A model generated the notes under the pieces. It did not search any database, had not been told where the DNA came from, and saw nothing but the letters and a program-made list of their open reading frames with translations. From the NCBI RefSeq assembly GCF_013170845.1, contig NZ_CP033367.1:4527001-4591000 (forward strand): a stretch of 64,000 bases of DNA, in the 5' to 3' direction. The DNA is from Mesorhizobium loti R88b. GTDB lineage: Bacteria; Pseudomonadota; Alphaproteobacteria; Rhizobiales; Rhizobiaceae. Of this stretch, positions 29,011-41,290 are shown in pieces. The first letter of the stretch is position 1. Each line of letters opens with the position of its first letter. A program made the translations under genes and the position numbers.

Positions 29011-30234
29011 ATGACTGACGCAAGCGAAAACGCGAGTGCGAGAGGTGGGGTTGCCGTGGTGATCGTCGCCGCCGGCCGCGGCGCTCGTGCCGGGCAGGCC
29101 AACGGACCCAAGCAGTACCAGTCCATCGGCGGGCGCGCCGTCATTGCCCATACGCTGGAGATGTTTCTGGCCCATCCGCAAACCGGCCAGATTGTTGTCG
29201 CCATCCACGCCGACGACCACGACCTGTTCCGGCAAGCGGCCGGCATCCAGGCCCAGCGTGTCACCGCCGTCATTGGCGGGCCAACCAGGCAGGAATCCGT
29301 CCGGCTAGGGCTGCTGGCGCTGAAAGACCACGCGCCCGTCCATGTTCTGATTCACGATGCCGTCCGCCCGTTCGTCGACGCGGAGTTGATCGACCGCACC
29401 ATCGCCGCCATCGGCGAGAACGAGGGGGCGTTGCCCGCCCTGCCCGTCGCCGACACGTTGAAACGCGAGTCAGCGTCGGGCGTTGTCGCAGAAACCGTTT
29501 CCCGCAGCGGACTGCACGCCGCGCAAACGCCGCAAGGTTTTCCCTACGGGCCGATCCTTGCCGCGCACGACAAAGCCCATCAGCTGGGCAGGCTGGACTT
29601 CACGGACGATGCGGCCATCGCCGAATGGGCGCATATTCCAGTCAAGCTCGTTCCCGGCTCGCCGGACAATGTCAAACTCACCTGGGCACGGGACATCGCC
29701 ATGGCGCACCAGCGGCTTTCAAGCGAACGAACACACTTCCCCGACATCCGCACCGGCAACGGTTACGACGTCCATGCTTTCGAGCCGGGTGACCACGTCA
29801 CCCTGTGCGGTGTTTCCATTCCGCATGACAAGAAGCTGTCCGGCCATTCCGATGCTGATGTCGGGCTGCACGCTTTGACTGATGCGCTGCTGGCTACCTG
29901 CGGCGCCGGCGACATCGGCACGCATTTCCCGCCATCCGATCCGCAGTGGAAGGGCGCCGCGTCGCGGATATTCGTCGAGCACGCGGCGAAAGTGGTACGC
30001 GAACGCGGCGGGCGCATCGCCAATGCCGACATCACGCTGATCTGCGAGGCGCCGCGCGTCGGGCCGCACCGCGAGGCGATGACATCAGCCCTGTCGCAGA
30101 TGCTGGGCATTTCCGCCGACCGCATCTCGATCAAGGCGACAACCAACGAGAAGCTCGGCTTCATCGGCCGCGAGGAAGGCATTGCGGCGATCGCCACCGC
30201 CAGCGTGGTGTTTCCAGGCGAGGTGCCGGAATGA
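29011..30234 (+). CDS. ispDF: bifunctional IspD/IspF isoprenoid biosynthesis enzyme
   Basis: This is a 407-residue fusion. IspD occupies about 1-235, with the nucleotidyltransferase motif [20 protein letters not shown] and [16 protein letters not shown]. IspF occupies about 245-405, with the metal ligands in [19 protein letters not shown] and [20 protein letters not shown]. IspD makes CDP-methylerythritol and IspF makes the cyclodiphosphate, two steps of the MEP pathway. Fusion of these non-consecutive steps is normal in alphaproteobacteria. The TGA overlaps the ATG of pncC. Confidence 0.96.
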   Translation: MTDASENASARGGVAVVIVAAGRGARAGQANGPKQYQSIGGRAVIAHTLEMFLAHPQTGQIVVAIHADDHDLFRQAAGIQAQRVTAVIGGPTRQESVRLGLLALKDHAPVHVLIHDAVRPFVDAELIDRTIAAIGENEGALPALPVADTLKRESASGVVAETVSRSGLHAAQTPQGFPYGPILAAHDKAHQLGRLDFTDDAAIAEWAHIPVKLVPGSPDNVKLTWARDIAMAHQRLSSERTHFPDIRTGNGYDVHAFEPGDHVTLCGVSIPHDKKLSGHSDADVGLHALTDALLATCGAGDIGTHFPPSDPQWKGAASRIFVEHAAKVVRERGGRIANADITLICEAPRVGPHREAMTSALSQMLGISADRISIKATTNEKLGFIGREEGIAAIATASVVFPGEVPE

Positions 30235-30719
30235 GCAACGCCGAGCTCGCAAACGCCCTGCTGCTTGCCTGCCAGCAACGCAGCATCATGCTGGCAACGG
30301 CGGAAAGTTGCACCGGCGGCCTGATCATTGCAGCACTCACCGACATCGCCGGCTCCTCCGCCGTGGTCGACCGCGGCTTCATCACCTATTCCAACGAAGC
30401 CAAGATGGAGATGCTCGGCGTTTCCGCCGAAACGCTCGACGCGCATGGAGCTGTGTCGCGCGAAACGGCGCTGGAGATGGCGGCCGGCGCGCTGGCGCAT
30501 TCACGCGCAAGCCTTTCCCTTGCCGTTACCGGCATTGCCGGCCCAGGCGGAGGTTCGGCCGACAAGCCGGTCGGTCTCGTCTGGTTCGGCCTAGCCCTGG
30601 CCGGCCAGCCGGTTGTCGCCGAGCGCCAGCTGTTTGGCCACAAGGGCCGCGAATTCATCCGCCACGAGACAGTGAGACACGCCCTGAAGCTAGGCCTGCA
30701 AGCGCTCAGCCGGAATTAG
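30231..30719 (+). CDS. pncC: nicotinamide-nucleotide amidase (CinA C-terminal family)
   Basis: This encodes 162 residues, corresponding to the stand-alone CinA C-terminal domain. The motifs are [57 protein letters not shown] and [20 protein letters not shown]. PncC deamidates nicotinamide mononucleotide to nicotinate mononucleotide in NAD recycling. The start overlaps the ispDF stop. Its 3' end overlaps the convergent RatA-like gene by 4 bases. Confidence 0.92.
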   Translation: MSNAELANALLLACQQRSIMLATAESCTGGLIIAALTDIAGSSAVVDRGFITYSNEAKMEMLGVSAETLDAHGAVSRETALEMAAGALAHSRASLSLAVTGIAGPGGGSADKPVGLVWFGLALAGQPVVAERQLFGHKGREFIRHETVRHALKLGLQALSRN

Positions 30720-31174
30720 GCCTGCGGTGCCACACCATAGACGACGTCGGCGCGCTTTTCGAAAGCCTCGGCGAACATGCGGAAGCCACGGTCGAACATG
30801 GTGCCCATCAGCGCGCCCAGGATGCGGCTCTTGAACTCATAGTCGATGAAGAAGCGGACGGCGCAGCCGCGGCCATCTGGCTCGAAACGCCAGACATTGC
30901 TCAGATATTTGAATGGGCCGTCGATGTATTTGACCTCTATGGTGCTGTCATCGGGTTTCAAAAGCACCTGCGTCGTAAAGGTTTCGCGGATCGCCTTGTA
31001 ACCGACACTCATGTCGGCCAGCAGAACGGTGCGTCCGTCACGCTCCTTGCGCGAGCGCACCGTCAGCGCCTCGCAGAGCGGCAGGAATTGCGGATAGGCC
31101 TCGATATCGGCAACCAGCGCAAACATCTGCTGTGGCGTATGGGCAAGGCGTCGGGTGGCTTCGAATTTCGGCAT
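30716..31174 (-). CDS. RatA/Coq10-like START-domain protein
   Basis: This encodes 152 residues. The N-terminus (PKFEATRRLAHTPQQMFALV then DIEAYPQFLPLCEALTVRSR) and the C-terminal helix (GALMGTMFDRGFRMFAEAFE) define the polyketide-cyclase/START family that includes bacterial RatA and mitochondrial Coq10. Coq10 binds ubiquinone and supports electron transfer. E. coli RatA was described as an inhibitor of 70S assembly, but the ubiquinone role is more likely here. It lies downstream of lipA on the same strand, separated by a repeat element. Confidence 0.88.
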   Translation of the reverse strand: MPKFEATRRLAHTPQQMFALVADIEAYPQFLPLCEALTVRSRKERDGRTVLLADMSVGYKAIRETFTTQVLLKPDDSTIEVKYIDGPFKYLSNVWRFEPDGRGCAVRFFIDYEFKSRILGALMGTMFDRGFRMFAEAFEKRADVVYGVAPQA

Positions 31175-31185
31175 GAACCGGCTCT

Positions 31186-31288
31186 AAAGCGCGTCGTGTC
31201 GAAACGGATTCATGCGGCGCGCTTTGGAGACGTTGTTTCTATGCATGTCGTTCTCCCAAAACCGAGGTCACTTTTGGGCGACATGCAT
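31186..31288. repeat. rhizobial intergenic palindromic element, copy B
   Basis: There are two palindromic modules. AAAGCGCGTCG (31186-31196) pairs with CGGCGCGCTTT (31215-31225), and ATGCATGTCG (31241-31250) pairs with CGACATGCAT (31279-31288). The second module encloses CCCAAAACCG and CACTTTTGGG, as in copy A at 6200-6249. It ends at the lipA stop codon. Confidence 0.75.
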
Positions 31289-32253
31289 CAGAGCGTCTTT
31301 TGGAGCTGTGCTTCCCGCGCCGCGCGCAGCCGGGCGAAATCGTCGCCGGCATGGTGCGACGAGCGCGTCAGCGGGCTCGATGCCACCAAAAGAAAGCCCT
31401 TGGTCCGGCCGATCGTCTCGAAGGATTTGAACTCCTCCGGCGTGACGAAGCGGATCACCGGATGGTGCTTCTTCGAAGGCTGCAGATATTGACCGATGGT
31501 CATGAAGTCGACATTGGCCGAACGCAAATCGTCCATCAGCTGCAGGATTTCATTCCGCTCTTCGCCCAGGCCGACCATGATGCCGGACTTGGTGAAGATC
31601 GACGGATCGAGTTCCTTGACCCGCTGCAACAGCCGGATCGAATGGAAGTAGCGTGCACCAGGACGAACCGTCAGATAGTTCGATGGTACCGTCTCCAGAT
31701 TGTGGTTGAAGACGTCGGGCTTTGCCGCCACCACGATCTCAAGCGCGCCGTCCTTGCGCAGGAAATCGGGCGTCAGGATTTCGATCGTGGTCAGGGGCGT
31801 CGCCGCCCTAATGGCGCGGATGACCTCGGCGAAATGCTGTGCGCCGCCATCGGCGAGGTCATCGCGGTCGACCGAGGTGATGACGACATGGGTCAGGCCC
31901 ATCTGCTTGACGGCATGCGCGACCCGTGCGGGCTCATCGGCATCGAGTGCGGTCGGAATGCCGGTGGCGACATTGCAGAAGGCGCAGGCGCGCGTGCAGA
32001 TCTCGCCCATGATCATGAAGGTGGCGTGCTTCTTCTCCCAGCACTCGCCGATGTTGGGGCAGCCGGCCTCTTCGCAGACCGTCACCAGCTTGTGCGATTT
32101 CACAATCTCGCGCGTCTCGGCATAACCCTTCGACATCGGCGCCTTGACGCGGATCCAGTCAGGTTTGCGCAATACCTCCTGGTCAGGCTTGTGCGCCTTC
32201 TCGGGATGCCGCAGCCGCGGCGCATTGGCGATCGTGTCGAGGACAGTGACCAT
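31288..32253 (-). CDS. lipA: lipoyl synthase
   Basis: This encodes 321 residues. It is a radical SAM enzyme inserting two sulfurs into octanoyl-E2 to make lipoate. The SAM cluster cysteines are in [11 protein letters not shown] (CxxxCxxC). The auxiliary cluster cysteines are in [13 protein letters not shown], with the C-terminal RSSHHAG motif supplying the serine ligand. It sits downstream of pdhABC-lpd, whose E2 and E1-beta carry lipoyl domains. A terminator-like hairpin upstream suggests it has its own promoter. Confidence 0.97.
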   Translation of the reverse strand: MVTVLDTIANAPRLRHPEKAHKPDQEVLRKPDWIRVKAPMSKGYAETREIVKSHKLVTVCEEAGCPNIGECWEKKHATFMIMGEICTRACAFCNVATGIPTALDADEPARVAHAVKQMGLTHVVITSVDRDDLADGGAQHFAEVIRAIRAATPLTTIEILTPDFLRKDGALEIVVAAKPDVFNHNLETVPSNYLTVRPGARYFHSIRLLQRVKELDPSIFTKSGIMVGLGEERNEILQLMDDLRSANVDFMTIGQYLQPSKKHHPVIRFVTPEEFKSFETIGRTKGFLLVASSPLTRSSHHAGDDFARLRAAREAQLQKTL

Positions 32254-32330
32254 CTCAAACCCTGGCTTTTCCTAACGACCGCCCGTCGGCGATCGTCACT
32301 TTTACGTCATCTAGGACTTTTCGGCACAAA

Positions 32331-32360
32331 GAAAAAGGCTGCAGCGGCGCATGCCGCTAC
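32331..32360 (-). terminator. rho-independent terminator upstream of lipA
   Basis: On the minus strand, an 8-bp stem with one G-T pair (arms at 32353-32360 and 32341-32348, loop ATGC) is followed by CC and a T5 run at 32332-32336. It ends the transcript of the GlsB-like gene. Confidence 0.7.
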
Positions 32361-32391
32361 AACCGTTTTCGCATAGCCGGAACGATATCGA

Positions 32392-32649
32392 CTAACGGCG
32401 CACCAGGCGACCGACAAAGATCAGCAGACAGGCACCGATGAAGCCGGTGATCAGATAGGCGGTCCAGCCGACGCCGAACACGCCGATATTGAGAGCTTGC
32501 AGGATGGCGTTCAACACCACCGCGCCAACGATGCCCATGATAATGTTCATGAAAATGCCGGTGTTGCTCTTCATGACCATTTCGGCGAACCAGCCTGCCA
32601 GGCCGCCGATGATGATGGCTGCGATCCAGCCCACGCCGTTCAAGTGCAT
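32392..32649 (-). CDS. GlsB/YeaQ/YmgE family stress-response membrane protein
   Basis: This encodes 85 residues from the ATG at 32649, with ribosome-binding site GGGAGAAGG. Three hydrophobic helices are joined by short Gly-rich turns (GWIAAIIIGGLAGWFAEMVM, FMNIIMGIVGAVVLNAIL, and AYLITGFIGACLLIFVGRLV). This is the pattern of the transglycosylase-associated/GlsB family. Members are small inner-membrane proteins induced by envelope or oxidative stress, of unknown molecular role. It lies between lpd and lipA but is bounded by a terminator. Confidence 0.88.
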   Translation of the reverse strand: MHLNGVGWIAAIIIGGLAGWFAEMVMKSNTGIFMNIIMGIVGAVVLNAILQALNIGVFGVGWTAYLITGFIGACLLIFVGRLVRR

Positions 32650-32748
32650 ATGCCTTCTCCCTGTGCGCGTAATAATGCATCCGGAAACGACCACCGTTGC
32701 CGTCGAGTTCCCAGGGCTTTCGCGGCTGAGTCTCTTGCGGCAAATCTA

Positions 32749-34197
32749 TCATGCGTTCAATGCGCGGCCATAGGCGTCGAGCACGCTTTCCTTCATCATC
32801 TCCGACAGCGTCGGATGCGGGAAGATGGTGTGCATCAGCTCTTCTTCTGTCGTCTCCAGGTTCATCGCGACGACAAAACCCTGGATCAATTCAGTCACCT
32901 CGGCGCCGACCATGTGCGCACCAAGCAACTGACCAGTCTTCTTGTCGAAGATGGTCTTGATGAAGCCCTGGTCCTCGCCAAGCGCAATCGCCTTGCCGTT
33001 GGCGGCGAACTGGAAGCGCCCGACACGGATATCCTTGCCTTCGGCCTTGGCCTTGGCTTCCGTCAGGCCAACGGAGGCGACCTGCGGGTTGCAATAGGTG
33101 CAGCCGGGGATCTTGAGCTTGTCCGTTGGGTGAACACCAGGAAAATTGGCGATCTTTTCGATGCACACCACACCCTCGTGCTCGGCCTTGTGGGCAAGCA
33201 TCGGCGGACCGGCGACATCGCCGATGGCGTAGATACCGGGCACGTTGGTCTTGCCATAGCCGTCGATGACGACGCAACCGCGCTCGGTCTTCACGCCAAG
33301 TGCCTCAAGGCCGAGATTCTCGATATTGCCCTGGACACCGACGGCGGAAATCATGCGGTCGGCGGTGATCTTCTCGACCTTGCCGTCCTTCATCTCGACA
33401 TGCGCGGTAACCGAGTTCGCCCCCTTCTCGACCTTGGTTACTTTGGCTTCGAGGATGATCTTCATGCCTTGTTTCTCGAACTGCTTTTGCGCGAATTTCG
33501 AGACTTCGGCGTCCTCGACCGGCATCACCGCCGGCAGCAGTTCGACGACCGTCACTTCGGCGCCCATGGTGCGGTAGAAGGAAGCGAATTCGATGCCGAT
33601 GGCGCCCGAGCCCATCACCAGCAGCGATTTCGGCATCTCTTTCGGCACCATGGCTTCAAAGTAAGTCCAGATCAGCTTGCCGTCCGGCTCGATGCCGGGC
33701 AGCGCACGCGGCCGCGCACCGGTCGCCAGGATGATGTGCTTGGCGGTGTAGGTGCCCTCGCCCTTGACGCCCTTCGGCACCGGCGGCTGCGGCTCCATCG
33801 GCTTCTTGGCCGTCGCGGAGACAACGATCTCACCCGGCTTCGACAGCTTGGCTTCGCCCCAGATGACATCGACCTTGTTCTTCTTCATCAGGAAGGCAAC
33901 GCCGCCATTGAGGCGCAGAGAAACTTTGCGCGAGCGGTCGACGACAGCGGCGGTGTCGGCGCTGATCTTGCCGCCGTCGAGCTTCAGCCCGTAATCCTTC
34001 AAATGATCGGAATAGTGCATGATCTCGGCCGAGCGCAGCAGTGCCTTGGTTGGTATGCAGCCCCAGTTGAGGCAGATGCCGCCGAGATGCTCGCGCTCGA
34101 CGATCGCCGTCTTGAAGCCAAGCTGGGCGGAACGCACCGCCGTGACATAGCCGCCGGGGCCGGAGCCGATGATGATGACGTCGTAGTTCTCAGCCAC
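32749..34197 (-). CDS. lpd: dihydrolipoyl dehydrogenase (E3)
   Basis: This encodes 482 residues from the GTG at 34197, preceded by AAGGAG; the start gives VAENYDVIIIGSGPGGYVTA directly at the FAD motif. The redox disulfide is in GGICLNWGCIPTK. The NAD-binding motif is VMGSGAIGIEFASFYRTMGA, and the C-terminal His-Glu is in HTIFPHPTLSEMM. It reoxidises dihydrolipoamide in the pyruvate dehydrogenase complex. It is separated from pdhC only by two small genes and is very probably the PDH-specific E3. Another lpd is expected with the oxoglutarate dehydrogenase genes elsewhere. Confidence 0.96.
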   Translation of the reverse strand: MAENYDVIIIGSGPGGYVTAVRSAQLGFKTAIVEREHLGGICLNWGCIPTKALLRSAEIMHYSDHLKDYGLKLDGGKISADTAAVVDRSRKVSLRLNGGVAFLMKKNKVDVIWGEAKLSKPGEIVVSATAKKPMEPQPPVPKGVKGEGTYTAKHIILATGARPRALPGIEPDGKLIWTYFEAMVPKEMPKSLLVMGSGAIGIEFASFYRTMGAEVTVVELLPAVMPVEDAEVSKFAQKQFEKQGMKIILEAKVTKVEKGANSVTAHVEMKDGKVEKITADRMISAVGVQGNIENLGLEALGVKTERGCVVIDGYGKTNVPGIYAIGDVAGPPMLAHKAEHEGVVCIEKIANFPGVHPTDKLKIPGCTYCNPQVASVGLTEAKAKAEGKDIRVGRFQFAANGKAIALGEDQGFIKTIFDKKTGQLLGAHMVGAEVTELIQGFVVAMNLETTEEELMHTIFPHPTLSEMMKESVLDAYGRALNA

Positions 34198-34211
34198 GGT
34201 TTTCTCCTTGA

Positions 34212-34850
34212 TCACAATTCCAGCATGACGCGCACAGCAGGCGCTAACGCCTTGCCGATGTTGCGCGTGTTTTCTGCATCGAGGTGGACGCCATCGAGCG
34301 GTGTACATTTGGCGACGCTCGCGGCATCAAAAAAGCCGCAGCCCGTCTCTTCGGCGGCGGTTTGATAAAAGCCGGCAAGCTTGGGCGATTCCATTGCGCC
34401 CGTTCCCAACATTTCGGCGTAGTCCGCCTTGCGCGTTTCCACGATATGCGGCGGCGCCACCAGAATAATCCTGGGGATGACACCGCCGAATGGATAGGCG
34501 TGCCCCCGCACGATCTCAACGAGGCGCCGCATGCCATAGGACGCGATGACAGCGCTGCCATGAATCGACGGCTTCATGTCGTTCGAGCCAAGCATGATGA
34601 CGATCAGATCGATCGGCGAGTGCGTGCTCAGGATCGTCGGCAATATCCGCGCGCCATTTCGGTCGGCGCCCGACAGGAAGTCGTCATAGGCCGTGGTGCG
34701 ACCGCCCAGTCCTTCGGCAATGACATGGCAGCCCGATCCGAGCGCTGTCGCCAGTGAGGTTGGCCACCGGTCTTCATGTTCATGTCGACCCAAGGTCTCC
34801 GGGTCGTGTCCCCAGGTCAGCGAATCGCCGTAGCAAAGCACTGTCTTCAT
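34212..34850 (-). CDS. SGNH/GDSL hydrolase family protein
   Basis: This encodes 212 residues, a complete SGNH esterase fold with no signal peptide. Block I is VLCYGDSLTWGHDPETLGRH (catalytic Ser in GDS). Block II has the Gly in EGLGGRTTAYDD, block III the Asn in IVIMLGSNDMK, and block V the Asp-His in LDGVHLD. It is similar to arylesterase/acyl-transferase-type cytosolic SGNH enzymes. It lies inside the PDH gene run (pdhC - membrane protein - SGNH - lpd) with gaps of 4 to 14 bases, so it is co-transcribed with pyruvate dehydrogenase. The substrate is unknown, though an acyl-ester or acyl-CoA link is plausible. Confidence 0.88.
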   Translation of the reverse strand: MKTVLCYGDSLTWGHDPETLGRHEHEDRWPTSLATALGSGCHVIAEGLGGRTTAYDDFLSGADRNGARILPTILSTHSPIDLIVIMLGSNDMKPSIHGSAVIASYGMRRLVEIVRGHAYPFGGVIPRIILVAPPHIVETRKADYAEMLGTGAMESPKLAGFYQTAAEETGCGFFDAASVAKCTPLDGVHLDAENTRNIGKALAPAVRVMLEL

Positions 34851-34854
34851 GCGC

Positions 34855-35268
34855 TCAACCTGCCTTTGTGTCGGCTACGCCGCGCTTCACCCGCCAGCGC
34901 ACGAACAGCCAATGCACGATGATTGTCACCAAGCCCGGCAGACCAAGCCCGGCAACCATCGGCATGTCTTTCCTGACCACCGCGGCGCTGCTGTCGCTGT
35001 AGAGGATCAGGGCGACGAACAGGACGAGCAACACCACAAACACGATCAGCGTCCACTTGCCTGTTCGGGCCACGGCCGCGACAGGGCCGTTCATCAACTG
35101 CGCCACGAAGAAGACGAAGGTGACGACAAACGTCACCAGCACCGAGAACATGAAGACGATGATGTATTCTTCTTGCGCATCCGTGATGACGGCCAGTTGC
35201 TGGGCGATCAGACCACCGACGAATCCGGAGATGATGAAAGCGAAGAGGCTGGTGAAGAATGTCCGCAC
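34855..35268 (-). CDS. hypothetical four-helix inner-membrane protein
   Basis: This encodes 137 residues starting at GTG 35268, with GGGAGAGG upstream. Four hydrophobic segments are visible: LFAFIISGFVGGLIAQQLAV, YIIVFMFSVLVTFVVTFVFF, LIVFVVLLVLFVALILYS and GLGLPGLVTIIVHWLFVRW. The C-terminus is short and basic. I recognise no family. It begins 14 bases after pdhC and ends 4 bases before the SGNH hydrolase gene, so it is embedded in the PDH operon. The protein could tether or modulate an operon partner, but nothing in the sequence shows this. Confidence 0.75.
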   Translation of the reverse strand: MRTFFTSLFAFIISGFVGGLIAQQLAVITDAQEEYIIVFMFSVLVTFVVTFVFFVAQLMNGPVAAVARTGKWTLIVFVVLLVLFVALILYSDSSAAVVRKDMPMVAGLGLPGLVTIIVHWLFVRWRVKRGVADTKAG

Positions 35269-35282
35269 CGCCCTCTCCCTTC

Positions 35283-36659
35283 CTAAACCAGCATGCCCAT
35301 CGGATTTTCGATCAGCCGCTTGAAGGCGACCAGCAGTTCGGCACCGAGCGCTCCGTCAACGGCACGGTGATCGGTCGACAGTGTCACCGACATCACGGTG
35401 GCTATCTTGATCTCGCCGTTCTTGACCACCGCCCGCTCCTCACCGGCACCCACCGCCAGGATCGTCGCATGCGGCGGATTGATGACGGCGGCAAAGTCCT
35501 TGATCCCAAACATGCCGAGATTCGACACCGCTGTGGTGCCGCCCTGGTACTCTTCCGGCTTCAGCTTGCGGCTGCGGGCGCGGCTCGCCAGATCCTTCAT
35601 CTCGTTGGAGATGGTGGAGAGCGTCTTTTCGTCCGCATGCCGAATGATCGGCGTGATCAGCCCACCGGGGATCGAGACGGCAACGCCGACATCGGCGTGC
35701 TTGTGCTTGACCATGGCGGTTTCGGTCCACGAGGCATTGGCATCGGGCACCGCCTTCAGCGCCAACGCCATGGCCTTGATCACCATATCGTTGACCGACA
35801 GTTTGTAGGCTGGGGCATCACCCTTGTCGGTCTTCTTCATAGGCGCTGCCGCATTGATCTGCGTGCGCAGCGCCAAGAGCGCATCGAGTTCACAGTCGAG
35901 CGTCAGGTAAAAATGCGGGATGGTGGTCTTGGCCTCGACCAGCCGCCGCGCAATGGTCTTGCGCATATTATCGTGCGGGACGAGATCGTAGGAGCCTTGC
36001 TCGAACAGCTTCAGCACCTGATCGTCCGACATCGCCTTCACCGCTGGAGCAGAAGCAGCCGCCGGCGCGCCGGCTGGAGCCTTGGCCGCAGGTGCAGTCT
36101 TGGCACTGCCGCCGGCGATCGCCGCATCGACATCGGCCTTCACCACCCGGCCATGCGGGCCGGTGCCGGTCACGGCCGATACATCGACGCCAGCTTCCTT
36201 GGCGATTCGGCGCGCGAGCGGCGAGGCGAAGGTGCGTTCCCCAGCCGCATGGCCGTTGGCGACTGGAGCCGCCTCAGCCTTGGGCGCAGGCGCAGCAACT
36301 TCAGGCTTTGTTGGCTCGGCTTTTGGTGCGTCGGCCTTGGGAGCCTCGGCCTTCGGAGCCTCCGCTTTTGCCGGTGCAGCACCGCCACCGCTTTTCGCCG
36401 CAGCGCCAGCATCTTCGCCCTCAGCGGCGAGCACGGCGATCAGCGCATTGACCTTGACGCCTTCGGTACCGGCGGGAACGACGAGCTTCGCAACAGTGCC
36501 CTCATCGACGGCCTCGACCTCCATTGTCGCCTTGTCGGTCTCGATCTCGGCAATGACATCGCCCGGCGAAACCTTGTCGCCTTCTTTGACCAGCCACTTT
36601 GACAGATTGCCCTCTTCCATCGTGGGCGAGAGCGCCGGCATGGTGATGTTGATTGGCAT
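35283..36659 (-). CDS. pdhC: pyruvate dehydrogenase complex E2, dihydrolipoyl acetyltransferase
   Basis: This encodes 458 residues. One N-terminal lipoyl domain (lipoyl-Lys in [12 protein letters not shown], about residue 43) is followed by an Ala/Pro/Lys linker with PKAEA repeats. A peripheral subunit-binding domain follows (FASPLARRIAKEAGVDVSAV, then GTGPHGRV). The acetyltransferase core ends with the catalytic STDHRAVDGALGAE motif. It forms the core of the PDH complex and passes acetyl groups to CoA. It follows pdhB by 20 bases. Confidence 0.96.
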   Translation of the reverse strand: MPINITMPALSPTMEEGNLSKWLVKEGDKVSPGDVIAEIETDKATMEVEAVDEGTVAKLVVPAGTEGVKVNALIAVLAAEGEDAGAAAKSGGGAAPAKAEAPKAEAPKADAPKAEPTKPEVAAPAPKAEAAPVANGHAAGERTFASPLARRIAKEAGVDVSAVTGTGPHGRVVKADVDAAIAGGSAKTAPAAKAPAGAPAAASAPAVKAMSDDQVLKLFEQGSYDLVPHDNMRKTIARRLVEAKTTIPHFYLTLDCELDALLALRTQINAAAPMKKTDKGDAPAYKLSVNDMVIKAMALALKAVPDANASWTETAMVKHKHADVGVAVSIPGGLITPIIRHADEKTLSTISNEMKDLASRARSRKLKPEEYQGGTTAVSNLGMFGIKDFAAVINPPHATILAVGAGEERAVVKNGEIKIATVMSVTLSTDHRAVDGALGAELLVAFKRLIENPMGMLV

Positions 36660-36679
36660 TTCTTGTCCTCCCGCCCGGT

Positions 36680-38077
<1,398 letters not shown>

Positions 38078-38091
38078 GTCCTGGCCCTCCC

Positions 38092-39129
38092 TTACAGTAC
38101 GATATCGGTCCAGAGTTCGGACGGATCCGGCTCTGCATCGTTCTGGGCAAACTCGGCGGCGTCGGCGACGATGTCGCGAACCTCCTTGTCGATGGTCTTC
38201 AGCTCGTCCTCGGTCGCCCACTTCTTCTGCGTCAACCGCGCCTTGACCTGTTCGATCGGGTCATGGTCGGAGCGCATCTTCTGCACTTCTTCCTTGGAGC
38301 GGTATTTCGCCGGATCCGACATCGAGTGACCGCGATAGCGGTAAGTCTGCATTTCGAGAATGATCGGCCCGTTGCCGGCGCGGCACCATTCGGTCGCCTG
38401 ATCGCCGGCGGATTTGACCGCGCGGACATCCATGCCGTCGACCTGGATGCCGGGAATCTTGAACGAGGCGCCGCGATGCGAAAAATTGGTTTCCGCCGAC
38501 GAGCGCGACACCGAAGTGCCCATGGCGTAGCGGTTGTTCTCGATGATGTAGATCACCGGCAGCTTCCACAACGAGGCCATGTTGAAGCTTTCATAGACCT
38601 GGCCCTGATTGGCCGCGCCGTCGCCGAAATAGGTCAGCGAGACGTTGTTGTTGTCGCGATAGCGGTTGGCGAAGGCCAAGCCCGTGCCCAGCGACACCTG
38701 TGCGCCGACAATGCCGTGACCGCCGTAAAAATGCTTCTCCTTGGAGAACATGTGCATGGAGCCGCCCTTGCCCCTGGACAGGCCGCCGCGGCGTCCGGTC
38801 AGCTCGGCCATGACGCCGCGCGGCGAAAGCTCCATCGCCAGCATGTGGCCGTGGTCGCGATAGGCAGTAATCATCTGGTCGCCGTCGATCAGCGCCATCT
38901 TCATGCCGGTGACGACCGCTTCCTGGCCGATATAGAGATGGCAGAAGCCGCCGATGAAGCCCATGCCGTAGAGCTGGCCGGCCTTTTCCTCGAAGCGGCG
39001 GATGAGCAGCATGTGCCGATAGGCAGCGAGCTCTTCGTCCTTGGTGAATTCAGCGGGCTTGGGCGCGGAAAGCCCTGATTTGCCGTCGGATTTCGATTTG
39101 GCAGGCGCTTTTCTGGCTGCGGTGGCCAT
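38092..39129 (-). CDS. pdhA: pyruvate dehydrogenase E1 component, alpha subunit
   Basis: This encodes 345 residues. After a basic, Ala/Lys-rich N-terminus come [33 protein letters not shown] and the thiamine-diphosphate-binding motif [20 protein letters not shown]. The phosphorylation-loop-like stretch [20 protein letters not shown] follows. With PdhB it decarboxylates pyruvate and acetylates lipoyl groups. It is the first PDH gene, 193 bases after the ftsB-like gene, and that gap should hold the operon promoter. The stop is 14 bases before pdhB. Confidence 0.97.
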   Translation of the reverse strand: MATAARKAPAKSKSDGKSGLSAPKPAEFTKDEELAAYRHMLLIRRFEEKAGQLYGMGFIGGFCHLYIGQEAVVTGMKMALIDGDQMITAYRDHGHMLAMELSPRGVMAELTGRRGGLSRGKGGSMHMFSKEKHFYGGHGIVGAQVSLGTGLAFANRYRDNNNVSLTYFGDGAANQGQVYESFNMASLWKLPVIYIIENNRYAMGTSVSRSSAETNFSHRGASFKIPGIQVDGMDVRAVKSAGDQATEWCRAGNGPIILEMQTYRYRGHSMSDPAKYRSKEEVQKMRSDHDPIEQVKARLTQKKWATEDELKTIDKEVRDIVADAAEFAQNDAEPDPSELWTDIVL

Positions 39130-39322
39130 GCATCACTCCCTGTTGGCGTCTCTTCGCGGACATTAGGGCAGGATGAAATCCGCCCTGGGAAGATCAGCTC
39201 TCCCCACCGATTTATGCAAGGCTAACACGCGTCAGAGCGTTGCGCCATGACGAATTTGCATAGCTGGCATGCGCCTAAGCGATTAAAATCATTGAAAATA
39301 TTGTTGATTAACCGAAATGCAG

Positions 39323-39646
39323 TTATTTCGACGAGGCCGGCAACATGATGGTGATTTCATCAGCCTGGGACAGGTTGAGCGCCCTGCGCGCCTGCTCGTC
39401 GAGCATGTCCTTCTCAAGCGTGCCGTCATGCATCAGCCGAACGCGCCGTTCGAGTTCTATCCGACGCGCCTTGACGGCATCGAGCTGCGCCTGCAGCGCA
39501 ACCGTCTGGGCTTCCAGCTGATATTTCGAATTGATGCCGAATTCACCGTGATAGGCATGGAAGCCGAAATAGGCCAGGAACAGGACGCAAAGCGAGGGAA
39601 TGATCAGCCGGCCGGTGTTTCTCTGCTTGTGCTGACGCGTCCACAT
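39323..39646 (-). CDS. septum formation initiator family protein (FtsB/DivIC-like)
   Basis: This encodes 107 residues. A short basic cytoplasmic end (MWTRQHKQRNTGR) precedes one transmembrane helix (LIIPSLCVLFLAYFGFHAYH). A coiled coil follows (YQLEAQTVALQAQLDAVKAR, then RIELERRVRL). This is the topology of FtsB, which bridges FtsL and FtsQ in the divisome. It lies between eno and pdhA in the same direction, the usual alphaproteobacterial position. Confidence 0.9.
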   Translation of the reverse strand: MWTRQHKQRNTGRLIIPSLCVLFLAYFGFHAYHGEFGINSKYQLEAQTVALQAQLDAVKARRIELERRVRLMHDGTLEKDMLDEQARRALNLSQADEITIMLPASSK

Positions 39647-39747
39647 GACCGATTCCCCATGGCCGCGAACTCAAGCGACCCGGACCCTTTTTCACCCAAT
39701 TGTGCTTAACGGACGGTTACGGAGACCGGCCCGGCGACAGCGAAATG

Positions 39748-39774
39748 AAAAAGGGCGGGAATGATCCCGCCCTT
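39748..39774 (-). terminator. rho-independent terminator of eno
   Basis: A perfect 10-bp stem with a 4-base loop (AAGGGCGGGA 39751-39760, TCCCGCCCTT 39765-39774) is followed, on the minus strand, by a T5 run reading into CAT. It lies 30 bases downstream of the eno stop and so separates eno from the ftsB-like gene. Confidence 0.85.
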
Positions 39775-39804
39775 CGCCCAGTATCCGAGGTCTGCGTTTT
39801 CGGA

Positions 39805-41199
<1,395 letters not shown>

Positions 41200-41290
41200 T
41201 CATCATAAGTCATGCCATCAGACGCGCATTTCGAGGTATGGTTTTTTGCGCGGGGCGAAACAGGAGGAGTTTCGCCGTGACTAAGCTAAC

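Noticed and set aside
30716-31174. RatA as a toxin of a toxin-antitoxin pair
   Set aside because: The name is a legacy label. The protein has the Coq10/START fold, and no partner antitoxin gene (RnfH-type) lies beside it.
32497-34365. 622-residue plus-strand frame opposite lpd
   Set aside because: Its translation is dominated by Asp, His, Arg and Leu and mirrors the codon positions of lpd.
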